Shown here one piece after another: positions 53,383 through 63,793 of a DNA stretch of 64,000 nt. The translations under genes were made by a program, and so were the position numbers. The notes beneath the pieces were generated by a model, which did not search any database, had not been told where the DNA came from, and saw nothing but the letters and a program-made list of their open reading frames with translations. Source of the stretch: Thalassotalea fonticola (GTDB taxonomy: Bacteria > Pseudomonadota > Gammaproteobacteria > Enterobacterales > Alteromonadaceae); NCBI RefSeq assembly GCF_032911225.1, contig NZ_CP136600.1, forward strand, positions 62,001 through 126,000, written 5' to 3'. The stretch's first letter is position 1; every line of letters starts with the position of its first letter.

Positions 53383-54690
53383 ATGACAATATCGATTGAA
53401 ACTCAATCTAATAAACAAAGCAGTATTATCCCAATGGCGATAGTCGCAGGGTTATTTTTCATTTTGGGCTTTGCGACCTGGCTTAATGGTTCTTTAATGC
53501 CTTATTTAAAACAAATATTGCAACTTTCACCATTCCAAGCCTCTCTCATTCTTTTCTCTTTTTACATTGCAGTAACGTTTACAGCGCTGCCTTCAGCATG
53601 GGTTATTCGCAGGGTTGGTTATAAAACCGGAATGGCGTTGGGTATGGGCGTTATGATGCTTGCCGGTCTTTTGTTTATACCAGCAGCAAAAAGCCAAATA
53701 TTCGCTTTGTTCTTGCTTGCCCAATTGGTAATGGGAACGGGTCAAACATTGCTGCAAACGGCAGTTAATCCGTATGTTGTTCGAATTGGACCTGAAGAGT
53801 CTGCTGCCGCGCGCGTCAGTGTGATGGGGATTTTAAACAAGGGTGCAGGAGTTGTTGCACCAATTGTGTTTAGCGCATTAATTTTGGATAGCTTTAAAGA
53901 TCGAGTTGGTACTGAACTCAGTCAAATACAAATAGATGAGATGGCTAATGGTCTGGTACTTCCTTATTTGGGAATGGCAATTTTCATCGGTATATTAGCT
54001 ATTCTTGTTAAAAAATCACCTTTGCCGGAACTAGAAAGTGAAGGCGATACTAGCGAAAGTGGCAAAGGGCATTTAAAAGAGGCATTATCGCACCCAAATC
54101 TTGCTCTTGGTGTTGCCGCATTATTTTTCTATGTTGCCGTTGAAGTGATAGCCGGTGATACGATTGGTACATTTGCATTATCGCTTGGTGTTGAGAGCTA
54201 CGGTGTAATGACATCATATACGATGGTTTGTATGGTTGTGGGCTATAGTATCGGGATTTTAACAATCCCAAGATTCATTTCTCAACCTACAGCGTTAACA
54301 ATTTCGGCGGTATTAGGCTTAGTATTAACAGTATTAATTGTTACCGGTGATAATACCTCATACACAATCGCCAACACCCTGTTAGTACCATTTGGCGGTA
54401 CCGCATTGCCAGATACCTTATTAATGATTGCTTTATTAGGCCTAGCAAACGCTATCGTTTGGCCAGCAGTATGGCCGTTAGCCTTATCGGGCATGGGTAA
54501 ACTTACCAGCGTAGGCTCAGCATTACTGGTAATGGGAATATCTGGAGGTGCATTTGGGCCTCTATTTTGGGGCTTAACAAGTTCTGCTACTGACTTAGGT
54601 CAGCAAGGTGGTTATATGGTTATGTTTCCTTGTTACCTATTCATCTTATTTTATGCCGTGAAAGGCCATAAAATGCGTAGCTGGTCTTAA
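53383..54690 (+). CDS. nagP: N-acetylglucosamine permease NagP (MFS, FucP-like)
   Basis: Protein of 435 aa with twelve membrane helices. Typical FucP-like start IIPMAIVAGLFFILGFATWLNGSLMPYLKQILQLSPFQASLILFSFYIAVTFTALPSAWVIRRVGYKTGM, and a VMGTGQTLLQTAVNPYVVRIGPEESAAARVS segment. Takes GlcNAc across the inner membrane with a cation. Follows nagA by 87 bases without a terminator, so it is probably the last gene of the operon. Confidence 0.92.
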   Translation: MTISIETQSNKQSSIIPMAIVAGLFFILGFATWLNGSLMPYLKQILQLSPFQASLILFSFYIAVTFTALPSAWVIRRVGYKTGMALGMGVMMLAGLLFIPAAKSQIFALFLLAQLVMGTGQTLLQTAVNPYVVRIGPEESAAARVSVMGILNKGAGVVAPIVFSALILDSFKDRVGTELSQIQIDEMANGLVLPYLGMAIFIGILAILVKKSPLPELESEGDTSESGKGHLKEALSHPNLALGVAALFFYVAVEVIAGDTIGTFALSLGVESYGVMTSYTMVCMVVGYSIGILTIPRFISQPTALTISAVLGLVLTVLIVTGDNTSYTIANTLLVPFGGTALPDTLLMIALLGLANAIVWPAVWPLALSGMGKLTSVGSALLVMGISGGAFGPLFWGLTSSATDLGQQGGYMVMFPCYLFILFYAVKGHKMRSWS

Positions 54691-54731
54691 TCTTATAAGC
54701 TAACTTAAAACCTTCTCTCTCCCTAGAGAAT

Positions 54732-54765
54732 AAAAGCCCTGACTCTGCGGAGTCAGGGCTTTTAT
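54732..54765 (+). terminator. Terminator of the nag operon
   Basis: Perfect 14-base stem AAAAGCCCTGACTC / GAGTCAGGGCTTTT with loop TGCG, the strongest hairpin in the window. Confidence 0.93.
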
Positions 54766-54780
54766 CTATTTAAGAAATGA

Positions 54781-54934
54781 GAAGCTAGAAACGAAAAGCG
54801 CAGTAAAGTGACCACTATTTAGCTTTAGTTATTCTACGGATAGCCCATAGCTAATACAAATAAGTTATCTCGTTATAAATACAAATTATATCTATCAAAG
54901 GCTTTTCGTTTCTCGTACCTCGCATCTCGTTTCT
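54781..54934. repeat. MITE-like inverted-repeat element, copy 1
   Basis: AGAAACGAAAAGC (54787-54799) is the exact reverse complement of GCTTTTCGTTTCT (54901-54913); the outer sequences are also rich in GAAACGAGA-type words. About 100 bases of AT-rich, non-coding interior lie between. The right arm, extended to 17 bases (GCTTTTCGTTTCTCGTA), recurs at 63971-63987. Confidence 0.65.
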
Positions 54935-54937
54935 GTT

Positions 54938-56002
54938 TTAAGCTTTGTTTTGAACACTTACTTTCTGTCCATCTTGTAAACGCTCTGCACCGCGAACAGC
55001 AACATTATCACCAGCCTCTAAATCGCCTTTAATTGCCACCCAGTCACCTTGCCCATCGCCAACGGTAACCGTCATTTTATGAGCAGTATTGTCTTGGTCT
55101 ATTTTCATTACATACGTTTCATTTCGTCGTAAAATAAGCGCATCTCGATGAATTGCCAAAGTTTGAATTTCGGCTTGCACCGGTATTTCTACTTTAACCA
55201 GTTCACCTGCAGTCCAATATTGTACGCTGTCATTATCTAAGGTAATACGCAATTCAAAGGTTTGTGAACGAGGATCTGCTGAAGGAATTATTGCATTTAT
55301 TCGCGCTTTAGTTTGATAAGTATCACTAAACACAGTTAATGTTTTGTCTCTTTTAATAAAAGCCATATAACGAATTGGTACAAATAAACGAACCTGCAAG
55401 TTTTCAGTATCAATAAATCTTAATAGCACTTGCGAGCGATTTACATCGCTACCTTCGCGTTCTAGGCGTTCAGTTATAACGCCGGTAAAAGGGGCAACAA
55501 TATGAGCACGTTCTAATTGATCATTAATTTGTTTTAATTTTAACTGGGCAATTTCCAAATCGGCGGCAGCTAATTCATACTTAGACCGAGTTTGATCGAG
55601 TTGGAATTCAGCGGTATTATTTTGCGCTTTTAATGTTTGTAAACGAGCTAATTCACGCTTTAAATAGGCTAAATTGATATTTTCTCGCTTGATTTGAGCC
55701 TGTTTTTCAAGTTGCAGTAATTCAAGTGGTAAGGTGTCCATTTTTACTAAAGTGTCACCCTCGTTGACATAACTTCCAGGTTCAATAATCCATTGCAACT
55801 GACCATTTACACCAGCGGTAATAGCGACATTAGAACTGCTATAAACAGTGCCTAATAAGTTAGCACTTGGCGATAAGTTGGTGTTTTTAACGACTTCAAT
55901 TTTTACCGGACTCGACGGGTGTTCACCTTGAGCATAGGCAAAGTTACCTACACATAACAAGCTGCTAAGAAGTACGACTGATTTTATTGTAAACATATTC
56001 AT
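54938..56002 (-). CDS. RND efflux periplasmic adaptor (MFP family)
   Basis: Protein of 354 aa with a signal peptide (VVLLSSLLCVGNFAYA). Lipoyl half-motifs VAITAGVNGQLQWIIEPGSYVNEGDTLVKM and HIVAPFTGVITERLEREGSDVNRSQVLLRF flank a coiled-coil hairpin (about 85-150), followed by beta-barrel and membrane-proximal domains. Works with the adjacent inner-membrane pump. It lies after its pump gene with a 5-base gap, the reverse of the common adaptor-pump order. Confidence 0.88.
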   Translation of the reverse strand: MNMFTIKSVVLLSSLLCVGNFAYAQGEHPSSPVKIEVVKNTNLSPSANLLGTVYSSSNVAITAGVNGQLQWIIEPGSYVNEGDTLVKMDTLPLELLQLEKQAQIKRENINLAYLKRELARLQTLKAQNNTAEFQLDQTRSKYELAAADLEIAQLKLKQINDQLERAHIVAPFTGVITERLEREGSDVNRSQVLLRFIDTENLQVRLFVPIRYMAFIKRDKTLTVFSDTYQTKARINAIIPSADPRSQTFELRITLDNDSVQYWTAGELVKVEIPVQAEIQTLAIHRDALILRRNETYVMKIDQDNTAHKMTVTVGDGQGDWVAIKGDLEAGDNVAVRGAERLQDGQKVSVQNKA

Positions 56003-56007
56003 AATTA

Positions 56008-59000
56008 TTACCCATTCACCGCTTTGGATTGTAATTTCTCTAGATTTTCTATTTGTAAATCTTTAGCATTCATATTGTCAAAACTCCCCGAGTCTGTTTC
56101 TTCACCTAAGCGTAATAAACTGGGCAGTAGTATTAACGTAAATATGGCACTTATTGCCATTCCGCCAACAATGACTGTTGCTAAACCTCGATATATTTCA
56201 GCGCCAACTCCTGGCATTACCATTAACGGTAGCATGCCAAAAATACTGGTTAACGTACTCATATAAACAGGCCTAGCCCTTATCCTTACAGCTTGTGCTA
56301 CTGCAACTCTACGATTCGCGCCTTCTCGTTCAGCTACCCTTGTTTGATCAACCAACAAAATTGCGTTATTTACCACTAAGCCTAATAAAATGATAAAACC
56401 AATCATGGTTAACAAATCCAATGACTGAAATGTCACAAGATTTAATATTGCCAGTGAAGCCACACCTCCGGCTACAGCCATTGGCATTACTAATAACACT
56501 AAAAGACTGTCTTTTGCTGATTTAAATAATGCTGTCATTAGTAAAAATAAAATAATTAATGCAAGTATAAAATTAGTGATCATGTCAGTGATCGCTCGCT
56601 TCATTTTATTCGCATTACCGCTTAATTTTATTGTTGCATTATTTGGTAATACTTGGTTCATTAATGGAATGACATTTTCGTTTAATGTGCTTATAGCTTC
56701 CTCAAGAGACATGTCTTCTGGTGGAGATACTCTTAAGCTTATGGTTCGTTTACCATCAACTCTACGTAATTGGGTTGGACCAACCGTACGCTTGATTTTA
56801 GTAAGTTCACCTAATGTTTGTACTCCAGCTAATGGGGTATAAATTGGTAAAGTCGCCAGCTCATCTGGATTAGACCAATCAGAGCCTCGTAGAATAATAT
56901 TCATGCGGTTATTACCATCAAAATATTCACTGACAAATAAACCATCTGTAAATGCTCTAACGGCATTAGCCACATCATTTCTATTCAGACCTGCTTGCGC
57001 TATACGGCGATCATTAGGGATAAGTTGCAGTTCAGGCTCGGCCATAGATAAGCCAGGAATAGGTTGCGCACTTACGCCGGGCATGTGCTGATTAATGGCA
57101 CTGATCCCCGTTTGAGCGGTTAGCATTAGTTCTTCAAGGTTAGGTCCTTGAATATCTAAATTAATAGAACGACCATTACCGCCGCCACTTACGTTTATCA
57201 TTGAACCTCTAAACAAATAGACTTGTGTATCGGGTAAGTCCGCGAGAATATCGCTGCGCACAATAGTCATTAACTCTTCTACTTTGCTCGGATCGTCAGC
57301 ATAAATAAAACCACCGCTAAAACTTGCGCCATAAGAATAGAAGTTATAGCTTTTAATTTTTGGTAACTGTTCGCCGGTTAAGTGGGGTTGAATTCGTGCT
57401 TTTACTAATTGTGCCATCTCTTTATCAATAAAGTTTAAGTTACCCCCTGGCGGTAAACTGATGTTAAAAAAGAAACCATCTATGGGAGTTCTTGGCATAA
57501 AGTCGGTTTTAGGAACAAGTAAAGCGCTTATTGCTAATGAACCACCGAGTAAAATACTTATCCAAGTATATCTTTTTGTTGAAGAGTTAGTTAAACGCAT
57601 CACCAAAGAGGTAATTTTTTGCCAATAATGTTCGAAAGGATCTGCTTTAGGTAAATCTTTTAACCAGTACTTACTGGCAATGGGTAATACCGTAATTGCT
57701 GCAATTAAAGAAGCGACAACAGCAATTGAAAGCGTTAAAGCTAAGTCTGAAAACAGCTGTCCTTCAATGCCTTGCATGAATAGAATAGGCAGAAAAATAG
57801 CAACACTGGTTGCCGTTGAGGCAAATAATGCTCCTGTAACTTGAAATGCTCCTAGCAAAACCGCTTTATGATTTTTAAGACCATTAGCTCTGAGGCGGAC
57901 AATATTTTCTTGTACAATAATTGCTGCATCAAGCACCAAACCAACCGCAAACGCTAAGCCTGCAAGTGATATAACATTCAAGCTTCGATCAAACAAACTC
58001 AACCCTAAAAATGCCACCATTAATGATATAGGAATAGTACTGGCAATAATTAATGTTGGTTTTAATCCGCGTAAAAATAACCACAAAACCCCTAAGGCTA
58101 GTAACACACCTAACCCTAAGTTGCTTTTAACTAGAGTAAGAGCATTTCTGATATGTACTGATGAGTCAAAACTTAAATCAATAGTAACGCCATGCTCTGC
58201 TAACACGCCAGTGTTGAGTTCGTTAATGGCAAGGTTTATATCATCTAATAACTTAACCGTATTGGCGTCATTATTACGGGTAACTGTGATGTAATACGCT
58301 GGGCTGCCATTTCGTAACGTTAAGCCAAAACGATCAACCAAAGTTTCTTCTATTGTAGCTATGTCTTTTAAAAATATAGGACGTTGACTTTGATAGCCTA
58401 TGATCATGTCATTTAGGCTACTAACATCATACTGGCCAATAAAGCGAACAGTGTATTGGCGTCTTCCAACATCGGCAAAACCACCAGATATATCAGCAGA
58501 GCGAGCAATAGTAGAACTGATTTTACCTAATTCAATACCCATAGCTGCTGCTTGGTATGGGTCAAAACTAATGCGCAGTTCTTTCGGTCTTTTAGAGTTT
58601 AAATTTACTTGTCCAATACCGGGGATACGAGCGAGCCTTGGCTCGACAACATCTTCAATGAGTTTTTGATAACTTCCCATGTTTTTATTTGGATTAGTAT
58701 CTAATATCTTTACCAATAGGGATGCCGCATTTGGTCCACCACGGCCTCCGCCAGCTGCAACAACTGGTTCAATAGCATCCAGCGGCAATGGAGGGGCTTG
58801 ATTTAATTTATTAATAACATCAAGCATGGCTTGTTGCATATCACTGCCAACGGCAAAAGTAAGGGTGATATTACCGAAGCCACTATTAATACTGGTGGTT
58901 ACATCAGTTACCCCTCTAGTATTTTTAACCACGTTCTCTTGCGGTTCTATAATCACTGACTCCATTTCTTGCGGAGAGGCACTGCGCCAGCCTGTTGAAA

Positions 59001-59139
59001 TTGTAATTTGCGGCTGTTCAATATCTGGCGTTAACTGGATTGGCAATTTAGCAATACTGATCGCACCAAATACAAAAATAAGTGCGACTATTACTAAAAT
59101 AGCAGCAGGATTGTTTAAGGAGCTACGGGTTAAATTCAT
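56008..59139 (-). CDS. RND-family inner-membrane efflux transporter
   Basis: About 1043 aa with twelve membrane helices and two large periplasmic loops. N-terminus ILVIVALIFVFGAISIAKLPIQLTPDIEQPQITISTGWRSASPQEMESVIIEPQENVVKNTRGV; GLAFAVGLVLDAAIIVQENIVR carries the proton-relay Asp of helix 4, and TMIGFIILLGLVVNNAILLVDQTR matches helix 10. Proton-driven export of hydrophobic compounds is the family role; the substrate is unknown. ATG 59139 is used (59142 is TTG). Needs a TolC-type channel encoded elsewhere. Confidence 0.92.
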   Translation of the reverse strand: MNLTRSSLNNPAAILVIVALIFVFGAISIAKLPIQLTPDIEQPQITISTGWRSASPQEMESVIIEPQENVVKNTRGVTDVTTSINSGFGNITLTFAVGSDMQQAMLDVINKLNQAPPLPLDAIEPVVAAGGGRGGPNAASLLVKILDTNPNKNMGSYQKLIEDVVEPRLARIPGIGQVNLNSKRPKELRISFDPYQAAAMGIELGKISSTIARSADISGGFADVGRRQYTVRFIGQYDVSSLNDMIIGYQSQRPIFLKDIATIEETLVDRFGLTLRNGSPAYYITVTRNNDANTVKLLDDINLAINELNTGVLAEHGVTIDLSFDSSVHIRNALTLVKSNLGLGVLLALGVLWLFLRGLKPTLIIASTIPISLMVAFLGLSLFDRSLNVISLAGLAFAVGLVLDAAIIVQENIVRLRANGLKNHKAVLLGAFQVTGALFASTATSVAIFLPILFMQGIEGQLFSDLALTLSIAVVASLIAAITVLPIASKYWLKDLPKADPFEHYWQKITSLVMRLTNSSTKRYTWISILLGGSLAISALLVPKTDFMPRTPIDGFFFNISLPPGGNLNFIDKEMAQLVKARIQPHLTGEQLPKIKSYNFYSYGASFSGGFIYADDPSKVEELMTIVRSDILADLPDTQVYLFRGSMINVSGGGNGRSINLDIQGPNLEELMLTAQTGISAINQHMPGVSAQPIPGLSMAEPELQLIPNDRRIAQAGLNRNDVANAVRAFTDGLFVSEYFDGNNRMNIILRGSDWSNPDELATLPIYTPLAGVQTLGELTKIKRTVGPTQLRRVDGKRTISLRVSPPEDMSLEEAISTLNENVIPLMNQVLPNNATIKLSGNANKMKRAITDMITNFILALIILFLLMTALFKSAKDSLLVLLVMPMAVAGGVASLAILNLVTFQSLDLLTMIGFIILLGLVVNNAILLVDQTRVAEREGANRRVAVAQAVRIRARPVYMSTLTSIFGMLPLMVMPGVGAEIYRGLATVIVGGMAISAIFTLILLPSLLRLGEETDSGSFDNMNAKDLQIENLEKLQSKAVNG

Positions 59140-59450
59140 CAAAAAATTCCAATCGAATAATACTTAATGTTATTGCCGAATATTATAATTAGTTAACATG
59201 GCATTAACATAAACAAAGTGTTTCTAATTATTTCACTCAGTGTAATCGTTTAATATAATTATGTGGTTATTTTAAGACCAACACCTGCTTGGTTACGATA
59301 AGTAACAATCCCTCCAATAATTGTTACAAAATATTTGAAACTTTATGATGAATATCAATGTCTTTAGGTCATAATGTAAATGATGACTATACTCAGTGTA
59401 AGTACTTGTAATTAAATTTATATCTCTATACCTATACCTTCGGAATTTCT
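59140..59450. other. Divergent promoter region between two RND systems
   Basis: About 310 bases without a gene. Holds an inverted repeat (59302-59327, listed separately) and an 11-base direct repeat, ACTCAGTGTAA, at 59235-59245 and 59391-59401, one near each gene. No regulator gene of TetR or LysR type is adjacent. Confidence 0.5.
59302..59327. promoter_or_regulatory. Candidate operator: GTAACAAT-N10-ATTGTTAC
   Basis: Perfect eight-base inverted repeat with a ten-base spacer, lying about midway between the divergent pump genes; a third half-site GTTAC occurs at 59292. The arrangement suits a dimeric repressor controlling both systems. Confidence 0.5.
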
Positions 59451-60605
59451 ATGAAACCAATGAATGTGATTAAAACCCCTTTAATAGCACTAACTTTGCT
59501 AAGTTTATTTGCTTGTGAACAGCAAAAGCGAGAAAAACCACAAGTTGAAGTGGTAGTAAAAACAGTTGAGCAATATCCTTATCAAAGTAGCAATACTTTT
59601 GTTGGCCATTTAACCGCTACTAGCGATGTTGCCATACAAGCTCGAGTGAAAGCGAAAATCACCGCCGTAAATTTTAAAGAAGGCTCCAAGGTGGTTGCCG
59701 GCGATGTGTTGTTTGAACTCAATGATGATGAATTGCAAGCACAATACAAGCAGGTGAAAGCTGAAGTCTCACGCTCCGTTTCGGCATTAAATGTTGCGCA
59801 AAAGAACTATAACCGCGGTCAAGAATTAGCACCCGATGGTTACATTTCTACATCAGAATTAGATAACTTAGAAGGCAAGCTGGCAGAAGCTAATTCGCAA
59901 TTGGAAGCAGCAAAAGCGCAACTAGAAACCGCCAAAGTTAATCTCGCCTACAGTAAAATTGCTGCACCATTATCGGGAACAATAGATCGAAGTAAATTTA
60001 GTGTTGGCGATATTGTCAGTCCCGAGGTTGGTTCATTAACGACTATCGTTGCGGTGAATATGATGGAAGTACCATTTCAGTTGAGTGAAAAGGTATATTG
60101 GAAACTTGTTCGTCGTTTTCAAAAAGAAAAGATCAAAATGGGGGCGCGTAAGCCTATAGTGGAAATTGCTTTTGCTGCCGATGACATTTATGAGCATCAA
60201 GGTTCGATCGAGTTTATATCAAACCGGGTAAACCCTGAAACAGGCTCTATGGAAGTCAGAGCAACAGTACCAAATCCCGATGGTATTTTAAAGCCAGGGC
60301 AATACGTTCAGGTTATCCTCAAATCACCAACAGCAGTTGATACTATTATGATCCCGCAAAGTGCAGTGCAATCTGATCAACAAGGCGACTTTGTGATGAC
60401 CATTGTTGATGATCATAAAGTCAAACGCAGCAACGTTACCTTAGGAAAACGGGTCGATACTTTAGTTATCGTTGAAGACGGGTTAGTGGTTGATCAAACC
60501 CTGGTGATTAGCGGCGTACAACAAATTCGTGTTGGTCAGCAAGTTAAAACCAAATTCGCTGTAGCACCAACGTCTGCCGCTGATAGCTCTGCAAATAATC
60601 ATTAA
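59451..60605 (+). CDS. RND efflux periplasmic adaptor, lipoprotein (AcrA/MexE-like)
   Basis: Protein of 384 aa with a lipoprotein signal (IALTLLSLFAC, lipid Cys near residue 22). First lipoyl half ATSDVAIQARVKAKITAVNFKEGSKVVAGDVLFEL, a coiled-coil hairpin (about 85-170), second half AYSKIAAPLSGTIDRSKFSVGDIVSPEVGSL, beta-barrel domain ending KPGQYVQVILKSP, and MPD. Start ATG has CGGAA six bases upstream. It precedes its pump by 12 bases. Confidence 0.9.
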   Translation: MKPMNVIKTPLIALTLLSLFACEQQKREKPQVEVVVKTVEQYPYQSSNTFVGHLTATSDVAIQARVKAKITAVNFKEGSKVVAGDVLFELNDDELQAQYKQVKAEVSRSVSALNVAQKNYNRGQELAPDGYISTSELDNLEGKLAEANSQLEAAKAQLETAKVNLAYSKIAAPLSGTIDRSKFSVGDIVSPEVGSLTTIVAVNMMEVPFQLSEKVYWKLVRRFQKEKIKMGARKPIVEIAFAADDIYEHQGSIEFISNRVNPETGSMEVRATVPNPDGILKPGQYVQVILKSPTAVDTIMIPQSAVQSDQQGDFVMTIVDDHKVKRSNVTLGKRVDTLVIVEDGLVVDQTLVISGVQQIRVGQQVKTKFAVAPTSAADSSANNH

Positions 60606-60617
60606 TAGGCGATAACA

Positions 60618-63600
60618 ATGATCAGTAAAACCTTTATTACACGCCCAAAACTTGCGTTAGTTATTGCCATTATATTAACCCTGATTGGCATAATTTCGGG
60701 CATAAACCTGCCAATATCTGAATATCCAAGTGTGGCACCGCCGCAAGTAGTAGTGTCAGCCAACTATTCTGGTGCATCTTCTGATGTGGTTAAAGAAAGC
60801 GTCGGCTTGCCCATTGAAGAAGCGGTTAATGGTGTTGAAGGGATGATTTATATGTCTTCAAAAAGCGCGAACGATGGCAGCTATAAGCTTACAGTAACCT
60901 TTGCGGTAGGCACCGACCCTGATATGGCACTGGTACGGGTGCAAAACCTGGTGTCGATGGCTGAGCCGAAATTGCCCCAAGAAATTAAGCAAGCAGGATT
61001 AACCATCAAAAAGCAATCACCTGATATGTTGTTTTTAGTTAACCTGTTCGCCACCGATGCTGGTTTTGATCGGGCATTTATTTCCAATTATGTGAAAATT
61101 AACCTGCTTAATGCCTTGAAAAGGGTCGATGGTATTTCTGAAGCTAGCATTATGGGAGAAGCCGCTTATTCAATGCGAATTTGGTTAGACCCACAAGAAA
61201 TGGCAGCATTGAGTGTCACCCCAAGCGATGTTCAATCGGTTTTACAAGAACAAAATATTCAAGTTGCTGCGGGTAAAGTTGGTGCCCCACCTTTTGATAA
61301 TAACGTGCAAACGCAATATACCCTGCAAGCGCAAGGTAAACTTGCTACCGTTGAAGAGTTTGAAGATATAGTGATCCGTGCCGGCGCGGGCGGTGCTTTG
61401 GTGTTGCTAAAAGATGTTGCTGAAGTTGAACTTGGGCAAGCAGATTATTCGATAATCACGAAAGTGGATGGCAAAGATTCGAGTACGGTTGCGCTGTATT
61501 TATTACCCGGCGCGAACGCTTTGGATACGGGGGATAGAGTTAAGCAGTTATTGGCGGAGGTTGCCCCAAGTTTTCCCGAGGGTATTGATTACTCCATTGG
61601 TTATGATACCACGCGTTATGTCAGTACTTCGATTGCCAAAGTAGTGGTGTCTTTACTCCAGGCAATCGCCTTGGTTATTATTATCACCTTCGTCTTTCTT
61701 GGTAGTTGGCGCGCAGCATTAGTGCCATCTATTGCCATTCCCGTTTCACTTATTGCTTCCTTTTCTGTACTGTTGTTGGCCGGAATGTCGATCAATACCA
61801 TAACCTTGTTTGGCTTAATTTTAGCCATAGGTATTGTCGTAGATGATGCTATTTTGGTAGTGGAGAATACGGAACGACATTTAGATGAAGACCCGAATAT
61901 CAATCCAGAGCAAGCGGTAACCAAAACCATGGAAGAGGTGAGTGGCCCTATTATTGCCACTACTTTAGTCTTGTTGGCAGTATTTATTCCCGTTGCCATG
62001 CTGCCCGGCTTAACCGGTATTATGTATCGTCAGTTTGCGGTGACTATCTGTGTGGCAGTATTATTCAGTTCGTTAAATGCATTAACTTTGTCACCAGCAT
62101 TATGTAAATTACTATTAAAACGCCAGGAAACTGAAGCTGGCTGGTTTAAAAAGTTCAATAGTGGCTTTAATTTTATTAAAGGTAAATATGGCGCCGTTGT
62201 CGCTACATTGATCCGAAAAACGCTGGTCATTGCCATCGCTTTAGCTGTGGTCTTTGCAATGCTTGGATATGGATTTATAAAAACGCCAACCGGTTTTGTC
62301 CCACCTGAAGATAAAGGTATATTCATCGTCAGTGTGCAGTTGCCTGATGCCAGTTCGCTAGTTCGTACCGAAGAGGTATTGACTAAACTCACTGAGCAAT
62401 TGAATCAAGATAGTCGTATTGAAAGTATTACTGCCGTTTCGGGGTATAGTATTTTAAATAGCGCCGCGCAAAGTAATGCAGGGTCAATGTTTATTGTATT
62501 AAAGCATTGGGACGAGAGGGAAAGTCGCCAGGATATCGTATTTGCAATAACTCAGAAAGTGAATTATTTAGCGTTTATGCACGTACCTGAAGCGCAGGTA
62601 TTTGCGATGTCGCCACCGGCCGTTCCCGGCATGGGGGCGGTAGGCGGATTAGAGTTTATTTTACAGGATAAAATGGCTCGTTCACCAACAGAAATGGCCA
62701 GTATTCTCAATGAGTTTGTGATTGAGGCGAATCAACACCCGGCATTAACCGGCGTTTACAGTACCTATCGAGCTAATGTGCCACAATACCTTGTGGATGT
62801 AGATCGTAAGAAAGCGAAAACACTAGGCTTAAACATTGCAGACGTTTATAGCACTTTACAGGCACAACTGGGCTCTGTTTATATCAATGATTTTAATAAA
62901 TTTGGCCAAACCTATAAGGTGATCATGCAAGCCAAATCTGAATATCGACAAAATATCTCGGATTTACAGGCCTTATATGTACGTAATAGCAATGGGGATA
63001 TGATCCCATTAACTACCATTGCTGAAATCGAAGCGATTCATGGCCCGGATATAAGTGACCGTTATAATTTATTTAACTCGATAAGTATTAGAGCATCCGC
63101 CAGCCCAGGGTTTAGTTCTGGTGAAGGTATAGCTGCAATGGAACAAATTGCCGCACAAGTGTTACCACAAAGTTTTCAATACGAATGGACTGGCATGACT
63201 TATCAAGAAATTGAAGCGGGTAACATGGCGATTTATGCTTATGCGCTGGCATTGGTTTTTGTGTATCTGTTTTTAGTCGGGCAATACGAGAGTTGGTCAA
63301 TTCCTGCCGCCATTATTTTGGTTGTACCTATTGCCATGGGCGGGGCGATACTTTCTTTGAACTTGGTCGGTTTTTCGTTAAATCTTTTTGCCCAAGTAGG
63401 CCTTATTTTGTTAATTGGCATGGCGGCAAAAAATGCCATTTTGATTGTTGAGTTTGCTAAAAATCTACGTGAAGATGAAAATAAATCGATAATAGAAGCG
63501 GCTAGCATGGCGGCCGATTTACGTTTTCGTGCGGTTTGCATGACCGGGGTATCTTTTATTGTGGGCATAATCCCTTTGGTTTTGGCAACGGGGGCAGGGA

Positions 63601-63728
63601 TGTTTAGCCAGAAATCGTTAGGTATCACAGTATTTGGTGGTATGTCAGTAGCTTTAGTGGTTGGTACGCTTATTATTCCTGTGTGTTATGTAATGGTCCA
63701 AAGCACAAGAGAAAAACTTAAAGGGTAA
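60618..63728 (+). CDS. RND multidrug efflux transporter, AcrB/MexF (HAE-1) type
   Basis: Protein of 1036 aa. HAE-1 features: [90 protein letters not shown]; helix 4 [26 protein letters not shown] with the two Asp of the proton relay; [16 protein letters not shown] [16 protein letters not shown]; helix 10 [20 protein letters not shown]. Closest in build to MexF/OqxB/AcrB pumps. A terminator follows, and no outer-membrane channel gene is in the window. Confidence 0.94.
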   Translation: MISKTFITRPKLALVIAIILTLIGIISGINLPISEYPSVAPPQVVVSANYSGASSDVVKESVGLPIEEAVNGVEGMIYMSSKSANDGSYKLTVTFAVGTDPDMALVRVQNLVSMAEPKLPQEIKQAGLTIKKQSPDMLFLVNLFATDAGFDRAFISNYVKINLLNALKRVDGISEASIMGEAAYSMRIWLDPQEMAALSVTPSDVQSVLQEQNIQVAAGKVGAPPFDNNVQTQYTLQAQGKLATVEEFEDIVIRAGAGGALVLLKDVAEVELGQADYSIITKVDGKDSSTVALYLLPGANALDTGDRVKQLLAEVAPSFPEGIDYSIGYDTTRYVSTSIAKVVVSLLQAIALVIIITFVFLGSWRAALVPSIAIPVSLIASFSVLLLAGMSINTITLFGLILAIGIVVDDAILVVENTERHLDEDPNINPEQAVTKTMEEVSGPIIATTLVLLAVFIPVAMLPGLTGIMYRQFAVTICVAVLFSSLNALTLSPALCKLLLKRQETEAGWFKKFNSGFNFIKGKYGAVVATLIRKTLVIAIALAVVFAMLGYGFIKTPTGFVPPEDKGIFIVSVQLPDASSLVRTEEVLTKLTEQLNQDSRIESITAVSGYSILNSAAQSNAGSMFIVLKHWDERESRQDIVFAITQKVNYLAFMHVPEAQVFAMSPPAVPGMGAVGGLEFILQDKMARSPTEMASILNEFVIEANQHPALTGVYSTYRANVPQYLVDVDRKKAKTLGLNIADVYSTLQAQLGSVYINDFNKFGQTYKVIMQAKSEYRQNISDLQALYVRNSNGDMIPLTTIAEIEAIHGPDISDRYNLFNSISIRASASPGFSSGEGIAAMEQIAAQVLPQSFQYEWTGMTYQEIEAGNMAIYAYALALVFVYLFLVGQYESWSIPAAIILVVPIAMGGAILSLNLVGFSLNLFAQVGLILLIGMAAKNAILIVEFAKNLREDENKSIIEAASMAADLRFRAVCMTGVSFIVGIIPLVLATGAGMFSQKSLGITVFGGMSVALVVGTLIIPVCYVMVQSTREKLKG

Positions 63729-63749
63729 TTGAGAGACTTTAATGATACA

Positions 63750-63780
63750 GGCTGGGAGGTTGAATTCCCGGCCTTTTTTA
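63750..63780 (+). terminator. Terminator of the RND operon
   Basis: GGC-TGGGA paired with TCCC-GGCC (one bulge), loop GGTTGAAT, then a run of six T. Confidence 0.8.
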
Positions 63781-63793
63781 TAACTTTAGTAAC

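Noticed and set aside
53580..53592. Further LacI-type operator inside nagP (ACAGCGCTGCC)
   Set aside because: Only the centre matches, the outer bases do not, and it lies inside the coding sequence near the N-terminus.
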